From UBA668 sp041178405 (GTDB taxonomy: Bacteria; Actinomycetota; Acidimicrobiia; Acidimicrobiales; Ilumatobacteraceae), in assembly GCA_041178405.1 (NCBI GenBank), contig JBEGVK010000042.1, positions 1-64,000 of the forward strand: 64,000 bases of DNA. Direction: 5' to 3'. Position numbers and translations under genes: made by a program. Each line of letters opens with the position of its first letter. The stretch's first letter is position 1. This document shows positions 52,820-61,785 of this stretch, one piece after another. Below the pieces are notes generated by a model that saw only the letters and a program-made list of their open reading frames with translations, ran no database searches and was not told the DNA's origin.

Positions 52820-53605
52820 CTACCAGGCGCAGCGTTCGAGCAGCGGCAGCAGCATCTGCTCGACCAGCGCACCTGGCGCAGCAGTCGGCGCATCGTGTCC
52901 GCATCCGGCCAGCTCGACGAACACGGAACCCGGCACGGCGTCTGCCAACTCCGACATGCCACGGTGGTGGTGCGGGCGCGCCAATTGGCCGCAGCCAGTG
53001 ACGAGTGGCACGGTGATGTCGGCGGGCATCCATGGGCGGCAGGCTCGCAAGTCGCCCAGCTCACCCAGCATGGTGGGACCCTCTGAGAGGCGGGTCTGGC
53101 GCGTCCGCTCGGGCAACGCCTCCCATCGGGCGTTGCCCACGAGCCGGCGCATGAATGCCTCGGCGGCCGCCGCCGGATCCTCGACGACGGCGAGCGCCCG
53201 GCTCGCAGCACCATTCGAGGGCCACCACGGCTCCCACGACATCGGGCTCTCGTAGACGCCGACACCTGCGACGCTCGCCGGATGGCGCGCCGCTGCCGAC
53301 AGCGCGACGTTGCCCCCGTAACTGTGGCCGAAGATCACCGCCCGCCTGCCGTCGAGCAGCGTCATCAGGTCGTCGACTTGGTGTCCCATGTCGAATGGGC
53401 CGGCGTGCGGAGAGCGCCCGTAGCCGCGACGGTCGTAGCGAAGGATGCAGTACCGCGCACCCACCCGGTCCTCGAGGTGCCGTGCGATCTGCAGCATCCC
53501 CGCTGCACGGTCCATCGTGCCGTGCACGAGCACCACGAGCGGGCCACCAGCGTCACCGGTCTCTGCGTACCAGGGCACATGCCCATCGGAGCGATGCGCC
53601 GTCAT
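52820..53605 (-). CDS. Alpha/beta hydrolase
   Basis: A 261-residue hydrolase with LVVLVHGTMDRAAGM (oxyanion hole), YDRRGYGRS, nucleophile Ser in VIFGHSYGGNVAL, and a C-terminal CGHDAP that supplies His. Substrate unknown. ATG 53605 overlaps the pyk stop by ATGA, so it is co-translated with pyruvate kinase; no metabolic reason for this pairing is apparent. Confidence 0.88.
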   Translation of the reverse strand: MTAHRSDGHVPWYAETGDAGGPLVVLVHGTMDRAAGMLQIARHLEDRVGARYCILRYDRRGYGRSPHAGPFDMGHQVDDLMTLLDGRRAVIFGHSYGGNVALSAAARHPASVAGVGVYESPMSWEPWWPSNGAASRALAVVEDPAAAAEAFMRRLVGNARWEALPERTRQTRLSEGPTMLGELGDLRACRPWMPADITVPLVTGCGQLARPHHHRGMSELADAVPGSVFVELAGCGHDAPTAAPGALVEQMLLPLLERCAW

Positions 53606-55053
53606 GCGACCCTGACGACGCGCAGCACATCGGTGCTCGAGCCACTGCCGCGGTCTGGTGCGCCAGCGAGCACCAGCACCGTGTCACCCGACGCGACGAG
53701 ACCGGCCTGCACCGAGCGTTCGACAGCAAACCACACCAGTTCGTCGGTGGTCTGGTACTCCTCGACGCTCATCGGCATGACACCCCACGACAGCGCCAGA
53801 GCCCGCACCGTCGCGGGATCGGGGGAGAGTCCGACGAGAGCGGCAAGCGGCCTGAACCGCGCCATGGCTCGCACGGTGCGGCCCGATCTCGAGCAGCACA
53901 GGATCGCCGTCGCATCGGCCTCTCCGGCTGCCATCGCCGCCGCATGCGTGATGGCCATCGCAATCCGGTCGGGACCCGTCGCAGATGGTCGCTGCAGGCG
54001 GCCGAGGCGGGCACCCCACTGGGCATAGCCCGCCTCCTGCTCGGCGCGGCCAGCGACACGCACCATCGCCCGCACGACCTCGGCCGGATCGACGCCGACT
54101 GCCGTCTCCGCCGACAGCATCAACGCATCGGTGCCGTCGAAGACCGCATTGGCGACATCGCTCACCTCGGCGCGAGTTGGCGACGGCGCAGAGATCATGC
54201 TCTCCATCATCTGTGTCGCCGTGATGACCGGCACACCGGCCTCGACGCAGAAGCGGATGATCCGCTTCTGCAGGTGCGGCACCTCCTCGAGTGGGTATTC
54301 GATGCCGAGGTCGCCACGAGCGACCATCACTGCGTCGGCTCCGGCCACGATTGCCTCGAGGTCAGCCACGGCGTGCATCGTCTCGATCTTCGCCACGATC
54401 CGCGTGCGGTGCGGCGCGATCGCCTCTCGCATGCGGGTGAGGTCGTCTGCCGAGCGCACGAACGAGACCGCGAGGAAGTCGACGCCAGCGTCGGCCATGC
54501 GGCGCCCCAGCACGATGTCGTCGTCAGTCGGCGCTGTGAGTCGGAGTCGGCCAGACGGAAGGTGGACGCCGGGGCGCCCCTGCACGCGACCGCCGGTGCG
54601 CACCCGCATCGCCATCGATCCGTCGCTCGCGCCGACTGCCTCGAGGGTGATCGCTCCGTCGCCGATGACCACGCGGTCGCCAGCATGCAGGTCGTCGAGC
54701 AGCGCCGGATATCCGACGGTGACGACGTCGCGACTGCTCGGCGACGACGTCAGATCGTCTGCGACGACGCCCATGAGGCGGACAGCGTCCCCCTCGCGCA
54801 ACACGATGCCGCCCTCGGGGAACTGGCCCGCACGCACCTTCGGACCGGGAAGATCAGCCAGCACGGCCACCACTCGACCCACTCGCTCACTCGCCGACCG
54901 CACGGCAGCAAGACGGGCCAAGTGGCCCTCGAGATCGCCGTGGCTCAGGTTCAGCCGCACGACATCGACTCCGGCGTCGATCAGTGCCTCGAGGACCTCT
55001 GGCTCCTCGCTCGCAGGGCCGAGCGTGGCAACGATCTTGGTGCGGGTGTCCAT
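53602..55053 (-). CDS. pyk: Pyruvate kinase
   Basis: Makes pyruvate and ATP from phosphoenolpyruvate. It has 483 residues: TKIVATLGPAS and DVVRLNLSHGD at the N-terminus, a B domain (about 75-175), IVAKIETMHAVADL (catalytic Lys and metal-binding Glu), VMVARGDLGIEYPLE, and ATQMMESMI. The C-terminal domain carries the usual allosteric fold. ATG 55053 matches the family N-terminus with GAGG eight bases upstream; an ATG at 55092 would add 13 residues. Confidence 0.97.
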   Translation of the reverse strand: MDTRTKIVATLGPASEEPEVLEALIDAGVDVVRLNLSHGDLEGHLARLAAVRSASERVGRVVAVLADLPGPKVRAGQFPEGGIVLREGDAVRLMGVVADDLTSSPSSRDVVTVGYPALLDDLHAGDRVVIGDGAITLEAVGASDGSMAMRVRTGGRVQGRPGVHLPSGRLRLTAPTDDDIVLGRRMADAGVDFLAVSFVRSADDLTRMREAIAPHRTRIVAKIETMHAVADLEAIVAGADAVMVARGDLGIEYPLEEVPHLQKRIIRFCVEAGVPVITATQMMESMISAPSPTRAEVSDVANAVFDGTDALMLSAETAVGVDPAEVVRAMVRVAGRAEQEAGYAQWGARLGRLQRPSATGPDRIAMAITHAAAMAAGEADATAILCCSRSGRTVRAMARFRPLAALVGLSPDPATVRALALSWGVMPMSVEEYQTTDELVWFAVERSVQAGLVASGDTVLVLAGAPDRGSGSSTDVLRVVRVA

Positions 55054-55153
55054 GGTGGGGGCCTCAGTGTCGAGAGGCTCTCTGGCCGGCATCGGGGGAT
55101 GCCGGCCAGTCGAGCCGAGGGCGATGCCGATGTGCTTGCGGAGAGGTGCTGAG

Positions 55154-55786
55154 ATGGGACAGATGGAACTGCTGCTGATCCGCCACGCACTCCCGGTCCG
55201 TCGCGAACTTGCAGAGGGTATCGCCGATCCCGAACTCGCCCCTGCCGGACGCGAGCAGGCACAGCGCCTTGCCGACTACCTCGCCGATGAGCCGATCGAC
55301 GCGCTGTTCTCGAGCCCGCTGCGCCGTGCACTCGAGACAGCCGACCCGATCTCGCGCCGCGTCGGCCTCGGCGTGACGGTTGTCGACGACGTCGCCGAGT
55401 GGGACAGGAACAGCAGCGAGTACGTGCCGCTCGAAGACCTCAAGGCTGCGGGCGACCCCCGCTGGCACGACATCGTCGCCGGGAAGGCGCCGATGGGCAA
55501 CGAGACGCCTGCCTCGTTCCGATCGCGGGTCGTCGACGCCGTGGAAGCCCTGATCGACGCCAACCCTGCACGCAGGATCGCAGTGACCTGCCACGGCGGC
55601 GTCGTCAATGCCTACCTCGCGCATGTGCTCGAGTTGCCCGTCGGCCGCGACTTCTTCTACCCCAACTACACGAGCATCCATCGCGTCGCCGCCTCGCGTC
55701 ACGGCCATCGCAGTATCGTGACCGTCAACGAGACCGCGCACCTTCGCGGCACCGGTCTGCCGATCGGCCTCATGCAGCAGCCATGA
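55154..55786 (+). CDS. Histidine phosphatase family protein
   Basis: A 210-residue member of the phosphoglycerate-mutase-like superfamily: LLIRHALPV with the phosphorylated His, LFSSPLRRALETADPI, the acidic acceptor region VAEWDRNSSEY, and CHGGVVNAYL with the second His. Substrate cannot be deduced; in actinobacteria such proteins range from phosphoserine phosphatases to broad-specificity enzymes. ATG 55154 has GAGAGG seven bases upstream. Confidence 0.9.
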   Translation: MGQMELLLIRHALPVRRELAEGIADPELAPAGREQAQRLADYLADEPIDALFSSPLRRALETADPISRRVGLGVTVVDDVAEWDRNSSEYVPLEDLKAAGDPRWHDIVAGKAPMGNETPASFRSRVVDAVEALIDANPARRIAVTCHGGVVNAYLAHVLELPVGRDFFYPNYTSIHRVAASRHGHRSIVTVNETAHLRGTGLPIGLMQQP

Positions 55787-55868
55787 GCCCCGGTGTGCCG
55801 AGCAGCGTCACCGCACGGACACCACGCAACCGCGGATGCGCACGCCGCCACCAGCAACGGAGTACCCC

Positions 55869-57191
55869 ATGAGCAGCCAGCAGTCACCGACGTCGCCAGT
55901 TCCGGCGCAGCTCGACGACCTGCGCAGCTTTCTCGACGCCTCGCCGTCTCCGTGGCACGCCGCGGCGAATGCTGCAGGGCGCCTTGCGAGTGCCGGCTTC
56001 CGCGAGTTGCCCGCCGAACAGGCCTGGCCGGGCGCGCCGACGAGCGGATTCGTGCACCGCGGCGCCTCACTCGTCGCGTGGACACACGTCGGCGGATCGG
56101 CCGACAACGGCACCCGGCTGCCGCCACTTCGAGTCGTGGGCGCACACACCGACTCCCCGTGCCTGCGGCTCAAGCCCCGACCCGACACTGCTGCAGCAGG
56201 ATGGCAGCAGCTCGCTGTCGAGGTGTACGGAGGCGTGCTGCTCAATTCGTGGCTCGACCGCGACCTCGGCATTGCGGGATCCGTCGTGCTGCGCGACCGC
56301 TCCGAGCACCTCGTGCGCATCGACGGACCCGTGGCCCGCGTGCCACAGCTGGCGATCCACCTCGACCGTGGGGTCAACGACCGTGGGCTCGTGCTCGACC
56401 CACAGCAGCACATGACCCCGGTGTGGGGAGCCGGTGGCGCACCTGCCGACTTCGGGGCGTGGCTCGCCGCCGACCTCGGCGTGGAGCCCGACGACATCGC
56501 CGCCTGGGACCTCTCGCTGTTCGACGTCACGCCCTCGGCGATCATTGGCCCGGCCGGTGACCTGCTCGCCTCTGGGCGGCTCGACAACCAGGTGTCCTGC
56601 TGGGCGGCGACCACGGCGCTCCTCGCCGCACACGATGCCAGCGCTGATGCCGAGCCCGGCATCGCAGTGATCGCGCTCTTCGACCATGAGGAGGTCGGCT
56701 CGGAGAGTGCCACGGGCGCTGCCGGCCCGCTGCTCGAGCATGTCGCCGAACGGCTGGCCCTCGCCGCCGGCGCCGACCGGCGAGCCTTCCTCGCCCAGCT
56801 CGCGTCGAGTACGTGCGTGTCGGCCGACAACGCCCACAGCGTGCATCCGAACTACGCCGATCGCCACGAGCCGGGCCATCGCCCGCTCGTCAACCGGGGC
56901 CCGGCGATCAAGCTCAACCACAACCAGCGGTACGCCACGTCGCCGAAGACCTCGGCCCTGCTGCAGGCCTGCTTCGACGCCGCCGGCGTGCCGTGGCAGG
57001 TGTTCGTCAGCCGCAATAACATGCCGTGTGGCTCGACGATCGGGCCGATCACGGCGACACGGCTCGGCATCGACACCGTCGACGTCGGCGTCCCGCAGCT
57101 GAGCATGCACTCGGCTCGCGAGCTCTGCGGCACGCACGACCCGTGCTGGCTGGCGACAGGCCTCGCCGCCTACTTCGCCGATCGCCGCTGA
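55869..57191 (+). CDS. M18 family aminopeptidase
   Basis: A zinc aminopeptidase that prefers acidic N-terminal residues in known members. It has 440 residues: GAHTDSPCLRLKP (metal His), SGRLDNQVS (bridging Asp), FDHEEVGSES (catalytic and metal Glu), SADNAHSVHPNY (Asp) and LSMHSARELCG (metal His). The ATG at 55869 has GGAG six bases upstream. Its last 22 bases overlap the convergent plsC gene. Confidence 0.93.
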   Translation: MSSQQSPTSPVPAQLDDLRSFLDASPSPWHAAANAAGRLASAGFRELPAEQAWPGAPTSGFVHRGASLVAWTHVGGSADNGTRLPPLRVVGAHTDSPCLRLKPRPDTAAAGWQQLAVEVYGGVLLNSWLDRDLGIAGSVVLRDRSEHLVRIDGPVARVPQLAIHLDRGVNDRGLVLDPQQHMTPVWGAGGAPADFGAWLAADLGVEPDDIAAWDLSLFDVTPSAIIGPAGDLLASGRLDNQVSCWAATTALLAAHDASADAEPGIAVIALFDHEEVGSESATGAAGPLLEHVAERLALAAGADRRAFLAQLASSTCVSADNAHSVHPNYADRHEPGHRPLVNRGPAIKLNHNQRYATSPKTSALLQACFDAAGVPWQVFVSRNNMPCGSTIGPITATRLGIDTVDVGVPQLSMHSARELCGTHDPCWLATGLAAYFADRR

Positions 57192-57871
57192 CGTCCTCCG
57201 GAGGCAGCGGTCTCGGCCGCATCGAGCAGCCGCTGCAGTTCGGCGTGGAGCTCAGCGGTGACGCGGCGGACGTCGGCACGCTGCTCGGCGGGAGTCGCCC
57301 CCGAGGGTGCTGCCAGCGGCCTCCCGACGACGACGTGGATCTTGTGCGGCCTGATCCCCTTGGCACCCTTTCGCATCGCCCGCTCGCTGCCGCCGATTCC
57401 CACCGGAACGATCGGTGCGCCGGTCTTGGCCGCGATGTAGGCGGCACCGTCGAACAGGGGTTGCACCACCGGGCCGCTCTTGCGCTCGCCCTCGGGAAAG
57501 AGCACGAGCGGCTCGCCGCCCTCGAGCAACGCAATGCAGCGGCGAAGCGCCTCGCGGTCTGCACTGCCGCGCGTCACCGGGAAGCCGCCGCACGCCGTGA
57601 GCACCCTGCCGAGCGCCGCATTCCTCCACCACTTGTCGGCACCCATGAAGCGCATCCGCCGTCGGGTGATGCCCGACGACACCGGGGTGTCGATGATGCT
57701 GCGGTGCGTGGGCGCGAGGATGAACACGCCAGACGCCGGGATGTTGCCCCGGCCGTCCACTGCCATGCGGCACCACGTGCGGCAGAACGCCGTCACGAGG
57801 TTTCGTACCGTCCGGTAGACGATCCGGTCGGGGAGCGACGAGCCGGCGAGACGGGTGGCGACCTTGGTCAT
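57170..57871 (-). CDS. plsC: 1-acyl-sn-glycerol-3-phosphate acyltransferase
   Basis: Acylates lysophosphatidic acid at the inner membrane. It has 233 residues: APTHRSIIDTP (HX4D catalytic motif), GGFPVTRGSADREAL, LVLFPEGERKSGP (FPEG substrate motif) and IVPVGIGG. There is no clear membrane helix, as in many actinobacterial PlsC paralogues. ATG 57871 overlaps the cmk stop (ATGA); guaB1-cmk-plsC form a unit. Confidence 0.92.
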   Translation of the reverse strand: MTKVATRLAGSSLPDRIVYRTVRNLVTAFCRTWCRMAVDGRGNIPASGVFILAPTHRSIIDTPVSSGITRRRMRFMGADKWWRNAALGRVLTACGGFPVTRGSADREALRRCIALLEGGEPLVLFPEGERKSGPVVQPLFDGAAYIAAKTGAPIVPVGIGGSERAMRKGAKGIRPHKIHVVVGRPLAAPSGATPAEQRADVRRVTAELHAELQRLLDAAETAASGGRQRRSAK

Positions 57872-58524
57872 CGCTCCTCCATCAGGCCGATGATGCGCTC
57901 GAGCACCTCGTCGATGCCGAGTCCGGTGGTGTCGACGACAACAGAGCCGCTCGCCTCCGTCAGCGGACTGTCGTCGCGAGTGCTGTCGAGGTGGTCGCGC
58001 CTGGCAATAGCGCGCTCGATCTCGTCGACGTCGCCGCCCGACTCGGCGACTCGGCGCTCGGCGCGGGTGCGCGGCGAGGCCGTCAGGAACAACTTCAGGT
58101 CGGCGTCGGGGAACACCACCGACCCGATGTCGCGGCCCTCGACCACGCCACCACCTCGTTCGACTGCCCACTCACGCTGCCTGGCGCGCAGTTCGGCACG
58201 GACGCCGCTGTTCGCCGCCACTGCGCTGACTGCCGCCGTGGTCTCGGCCGACCGGATGGCGTCGGTGGCGTCGATGCCATCGACACTCACCCGTCCGTCG
58301 ACGACCTCGATGTCGACCTCGCGGGCGAGCAGCGCGACGCGATCGACATCGGAGGGCTCGATGCCGCGACGGGCTGCAGCGACGGTGACAGCGCGGTACA
58401 TCGCGCCCGTGTCGAGATACTGCAGGCCGAGTCGTGCAGCAAGAGCACGCGCAATGGTGCTCTTGCCGGCTCCTGCCGGCCCGTCGATGGCGATCACCCT
58501 CACCGCAGCAGTCTCCCCCGCCAC
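57868..58524 (-). CDS. cmk: Cytidylate kinase
   Basis: Phosphorylates CMP/dCMP. 218 residues: P-loop AIDGPAGAGKST, YLDTGAMYRAVT (nucleotide-binding), VVEGRDIGSVVFPDADLKLF and IARRDHLDSTRDDSPL. The start is GTG at 58524, four bases after the guaB1 stop. Confidence 0.96.
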   Translation of the reverse strand: MAGETAAVRVIAIDGPAGAGKSTIARALAARLGLQYLDTGAMYRAVTVAAARRGIEPSDVDRVALLAREVDIEVVDGRVSVDGIDATDAIRSAETTAAVSAVAANSGVRAELRARQREWAVERGGGVVEGRDIGSVVFPDADLKLFLTASPRTRAERRVAESGGDVDEIERAIARRDHLDSTRDDSPLTEASGSVVVDTTGLGIDEVLERIIGLMEER

Positions 58525-58528
58525 CGTG

Positions 58529-59965
58529 CTACCAGCTCGTGCCGACCGGCATGCCCTCGCTGTAGCCGGCTGCGCTCTGCACGCCCACTACCGCCCGCTC
58601 GTGGAACTCGTCGATGGTTCGGGCTCCGGCGTAGGTGCACGCCGAACGGACCCCGGCGACGATGTCGTCGATGATGTCCTCGACACCTGGACGGTCGGCG
58701 TCGAGGTACATGCGCGAGGTGCTGATGCCCTCCTCGAACAGTTCCTTGCGCGCTCGCTCGAACGGTGTCTCGCTGCGACTGCGATTCTTCACGGCCCGGT
58801 TCGAGGCCATGCCGAAGCTCTCCTTGTAGAGGCGGCCGTCGGGATCGCGCAGTGTGTCGGCGGCCGACTCGTAGGTACCCGCCAGCCATGAGCCGAACAT
58901 CACGCTTCCTGCGCCGGCTGCCAGCGCAAGCGCCACATCGCGTGGGTGGCGGACGCCGCCGTCCGCCCAGATGGTGCGCCCGTGGCGTCGCGCTTCCTCG
59001 GCGCATTCGAGCACGGCACTGAACTGTGGCCTGCCAACTCCCGTCATCATGCGGGTGGTGCACATCGCGCCCGGTCCGACGCCCACTTTCACGATGTCGG
59101 CGCCGGCGGCTATGAGATCCCTCGTCCCCTGGGCGGTGACGACATTGCCGGCGACGATCGGCACGCCGGGTGCCACGGCTCGGACCTCCTCGATCGCCCG
59201 CAGCGTGCGCACCTGATGCCCGTGCGCCGTATCGATGACGAGGACGTCGGCACCGAACGAGAGCAGGGCCTTCGCCTTCGTCGCCGGATCGCCGTTGATG
59301 CCCACCGCTGCAGCGATGAGCAGTCGCCCGCCTGCGTCGACGGCCGGCCGGTAGATGGTGCTGCGCAGCGCCCCCTTCCGAGTGGCACAGCCGATGAGCC
59401 GACCGTCGGCGTCGACGACTGGTGCCACGGACAGTCGCAGTTCGCTGAGCCGCTCGTAGATGTCGCTCGGCGAGGCGCCGTCGGCGATGACCACGAGTTC
59501 GCGGCTCATGACGTTCTTCAACTGTGTGAAGCGGTCGAACCCGGCGGCGTCGTGCTCGGTGAAGATGCCTTCGGGCCTGCCGTCGTCGTCGACGACGACG
59601 ATGGCGCCGTGGGCACGCTTGTGGATGAGCGACAGGCCGTCGCCGACCGTGCTGGAGGCGCTCAGCGTGATCGGCGTGTCGTAGACGAGGTGCCGACTCT
59701 TGACATACGACACGACGGTCTCGATCACGTCGAGCGGGATGTCCTGGGGCAGCACGGTGAGGCCGCCTCGCCGGGCAACGGTCTCGGCCATTCGCCGGCC
59801 GGCTACGGCGGTCATGTTGGCGACGACCACGGGAATCGTCGTGCCGAGGCGGTCGGGGGTGGCGAGATCGACGTCGAGCCTCGACGGTACGGCGCTGAGC
59901 GACGGCACCATGAACACATCGTTGTAGGTGAGGTCGTAGGGGGGATTGCCGGTGAGGAATCGCAT
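58529..59965 (-). CDS. guaB1: GuaB1-type IMP dehydrogenase-related protein (probable GMP reductase)
   Basis: Actinobacterial GuaB1, 478 residues. It has the IMPDH/GMPR barrel interrupted by two CBS domains (about residues 90-205), a catalytic Cys in GVGPGAMCTTRMMTGVG, the WADGGVRHP loop and the flap. The mycobacterial homologue has been reported to act as GMP reductase (GMP to IMP) rather than IMP dehydrogenase; transfer of that function is inference. The ATG at 59965 has AGGA six bases upstream and fits the MRFL N-terminus. A TAGATT at 60032-60027 could be its -10. Confidence 0.92.
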   Translation of the reverse strand: MRFLTGNPPYDLTYNDVFMVPSLSAVPSRLDVDLATPDRLGTTIPVVVANMTAVAGRRMAETVARRGGLTVLPQDIPLDVIETVVSYVKSRHLVYDTPITLSASSTVGDGLSLIHKRAHGAIVVVDDDGRPEGIFTEHDAAGFDRFTQLKNVMSRELVVIADGASPSDIYERLSELRLSVAPVVDADGRLIGCATRKGALRSTIYRPAVDAGGRLLIAAAVGINGDPATKAKALLSFGADVLVIDTAHGHQVRTLRAIEEVRAVAPGVPIVAGNVVTAQGTRDLIAAGADIVKVGVGPGAMCTTRMMTGVGRPQFSAVLECAEEARRHGRTIWADGGVRHPRDVALALAAGAGSVMFGSWLAGTYESAADTLRDPDGRLYKESFGMASNRAVKNRSRSETPFERARKELFEEGISTSRMYLDADRPGVEDIIDDIVAGVRSACTYAGARTIDEFHERAVVGVQSAAGYSEGMPVGTSW

Positions 59966-60106
59966 CGGTCGTCCTGTTCGCCGTTGAACGCCGCCCCGTG
60001 CGGGCGGACGCCGGAACGGCCGACCAAATCTATCGCTGGCAACTGCCACACCGGCGGGGATGGGACTCGGCGGGAGCGGGCAACGGCGTGTCCCAGCCGG
60101 CAGCAG

Positions 60107-60112
60107 TACGGT
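60107..60112 (+). promoter_or_regulatory. Candidate -10 box (TACGGT), leaderless
   Basis: TACGGT followed by seven bases and the GTG at 60120. Confidence 0.45.
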
Positions 60113-60119
60113 GACGGCC

Positions 60120-60827
60120 GTGCCTGGTGCCCGTCCCGTCGTCCTCGTTCACGGCTGGGGCGGCTCGTTCGAGACCACCTGGCGCCGTAGCGGTGTCGTC
60201 GACCTGCTGGCCGACATGGGCCGCCCCGTCATCGGCGTCGATCTGCTCGGGCACGGCGACGCCCCCACACCGCACGACCCCGAGGCATACCTCGATCTCG
60301 GCGAGCGGGTCGTGGCCGCGATCGAGGCAACCGCTGGCACCGGCGCCGATGCGACGAGGGTCGACGCCATCGGATTCTCGCTCGGGGCGATGACCCTGCT
60401 CGGCATCGCCATCGCGTCGCCCGGATGCTTCGACCGGCTCGTGCTCGCCGGTATCGGCCGCAACGTGCTCGAGCCTGACGACGGTGCCGGCGAGCGCATC
60501 GCACGGGCGGTCGAAGGACACGCCGACGATGACGACACGCCCGCGCAGGCCTTCGCCCGCTATGCGCGCCAACCCGGCAACGATCCCGTCGCCCTTGCCG
60601 CCGTCATGCGCCGGCCACGGCGGCCGTTCGATCCCGACGACCTCGCCCGTGTCACCTGCCGCACGCTCGTCGCCATCGGCGACGCCGACTTCGCCGGTCC
60701 GGGCGATGCGCTCGCTGCTGCACTGGGAAACGCCCGGCTCGCCGTGCTGCGCCGCACCGATCACTTCGCGACGCCCGAGTCGTTCGCCTTCATCGATGCC
60801 GCCCTGAAGTTCATCGACGAGCCCTGA
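60120..60827 (+). CDS. Alpha/beta hydrolase
   Basis: A 235-residue hydrolase beginning almost at the first strand: PVVLVHGWGGSFETTW (oxyanion hole), VDLLGHGDAP, nucleophile Ser in AIGFSLGAMTLL, acid in AIGDADFAG, and His in RRTDHFATPE. Substrate unknown. GTG 60120 is supported by the leaderless box and by the domain start; the upstream in-frame extension lacks similarity. sua5/tsaC follows after four bases. Confidence 0.87.
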   Translation: MPGARPVVLVHGWGGSFETTWRRSGVVDLLADMGRPVIGVDLLGHGDAPTPHDPEAYLDLGERVVAAIEATAGTGADATRVDAIGFSLGAMTLLGIAIASPGCFDRLVLAGIGRNVLEPDDGAGERIARAVEGHADDDDTPAQAFARYARQPGNDPVALAAVMRRPRRPFDPDDLARVTCRTLVAIGDADFAGPGDALAAALGNARLAVLRRTDHFATPESFAFIDAALKFIDEP

Positions 60828-60831
60828 TCAG

Positions 60832-61758
60832 ATGACCCGAGCCCGCATCACCGGCGACGTCGAGATTGCCCTTGCAACGCTGCGCGCCGGCGGACTCGTG
60901 GCGATTCCCACTGAGACCGTCTACGGCATCGCTGCGGATGCCGACAATGCAGCCGCTGTCGGCCGCATCTTCACCGCCAAGGGACGCCCCGCCGACCACC
61001 CGCTGATCGTCCACGTGGCGGATGCAGAGGCACTCGGCGAGTGGGCCGCCGAGGTGCCACCGGCCGCCGCCGTGCTCGCCGACGCATGCTGGCCGGGGCC
61101 GCTCACGCTGCTCGTGCCTCGCGCCCGGCGCGTGATCGACGCCGTCACCGGCGGCCGCCCGGCGGTCGGCGTGCGGGTTCCCGCCCATCCCCTCACCGCC
61201 GAACTGCTGCGACACTTCGGCGGCGGGCTGGCGGCGCCGTCGGCCAACCGGTTCGGCCACGTCAGCCCGACCACGGCTGCGCACGTCGTCGACGACCTGG
61301 GCGACTCGATCGACGTCGTGCTCGACGGCGGGCCGTGTCCGGTCGGCGTCGAGAGCACGATCGTCGACTGCACCGTCGATCCTCCGCAGGTGCTGCGACC
61401 TGGCGGGATACCCAGCGAGCAGATCGACCGGTTGCTCGCCGAGTCGGGAATCGGACTGGCGTTGGCGCCGACCGGTCCCAGCCGCGCTCCCGGGATGCTC
61501 GCGTCGCACTACGCGCCACGCGCCAGGCTCGAACTGGCGGCCTCCGCGGCCGACATGCAGCGACTGCGGACGCTGCACCCCGACGCTGCTGTCATCGACC
61601 ACGGTGACGACCTCGTTGCCTATGCACGTTCGCTCTACGCAGAGCTCCGCGCCGCCGATGATGCAGGTGCTGCAATCGTGATCGCCGCACTGCCGCCCGC
61701 CGCCGGGCTCGGCCATGCGCTGCGCGACCGGCTCGCCAAGGCCGCTGCCGGGCGCTGA
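60832..61758 (+). CDS. tsaC: L-threonylcarbamoyladenylate synthase (Sua5/TsaC)
   Basis: Makes threonylcarbamoyl-AMP for the t6A37 modification of tRNAs that read ANN codons. It has 308 residues, the long Sua5 form. The YrdC domain (1-205) contains GLVAIPTETVYGIAADA, FTAKGRPADHPLIVHV, PSANRFGHVSPTTA and GVESTIVDC. The C-terminal Sua5 domain starts after the linker APGMLASHYAPRA. The downstream end meets a hairpin and the convergent crotonase gene. Confidence 0.95.
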   Translation: MTRARITGDVEIALATLRAGGLVAIPTETVYGIAADADNAAAVGRIFTAKGRPADHPLIVHVADAEALGEWAAEVPPAAAVLADACWPGPLTLLVPRARRVIDAVTGGRPAVGVRVPAHPLTAELLRHFGGGLAAPSANRFGHVSPTTAAHVVDDLGDSIDVVLDGGPCPVGVESTIVDCTVDPPQVLRPGGIPSEQIDRLLAESGIGLALAPTGPSRAPGMLASHYAPRARLELAASAADMQRLRTLHPDAAVIDHGDDLVAYARSLYAELRAADDAGAAIVIAALPPAAGLGHALRDRLAKAAAGR

Positions 61759-61763
61759 CCGGT

Positions 61764-61785
61764 GCGCTGGGCCCGGCTCCAGCGC
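61764..61785. terminator. Hairpin between convergent genes
   Basis: A perfect 7-bp stem (GCGCTGG/CCAGCGC) with an 8-base loop occupies the gap between the Sua5 stop (61758) and the crotonase stop (61786). Bidirectional terminator candidate. Confidence 0.5.

Noticed and set aside
53602..55092. Pyruvate kinase start at ATG 55092
   Set aside because: The 13 extra residues do not resemble the family N-terminus, and ATG 55053 has a better-placed GAGG.
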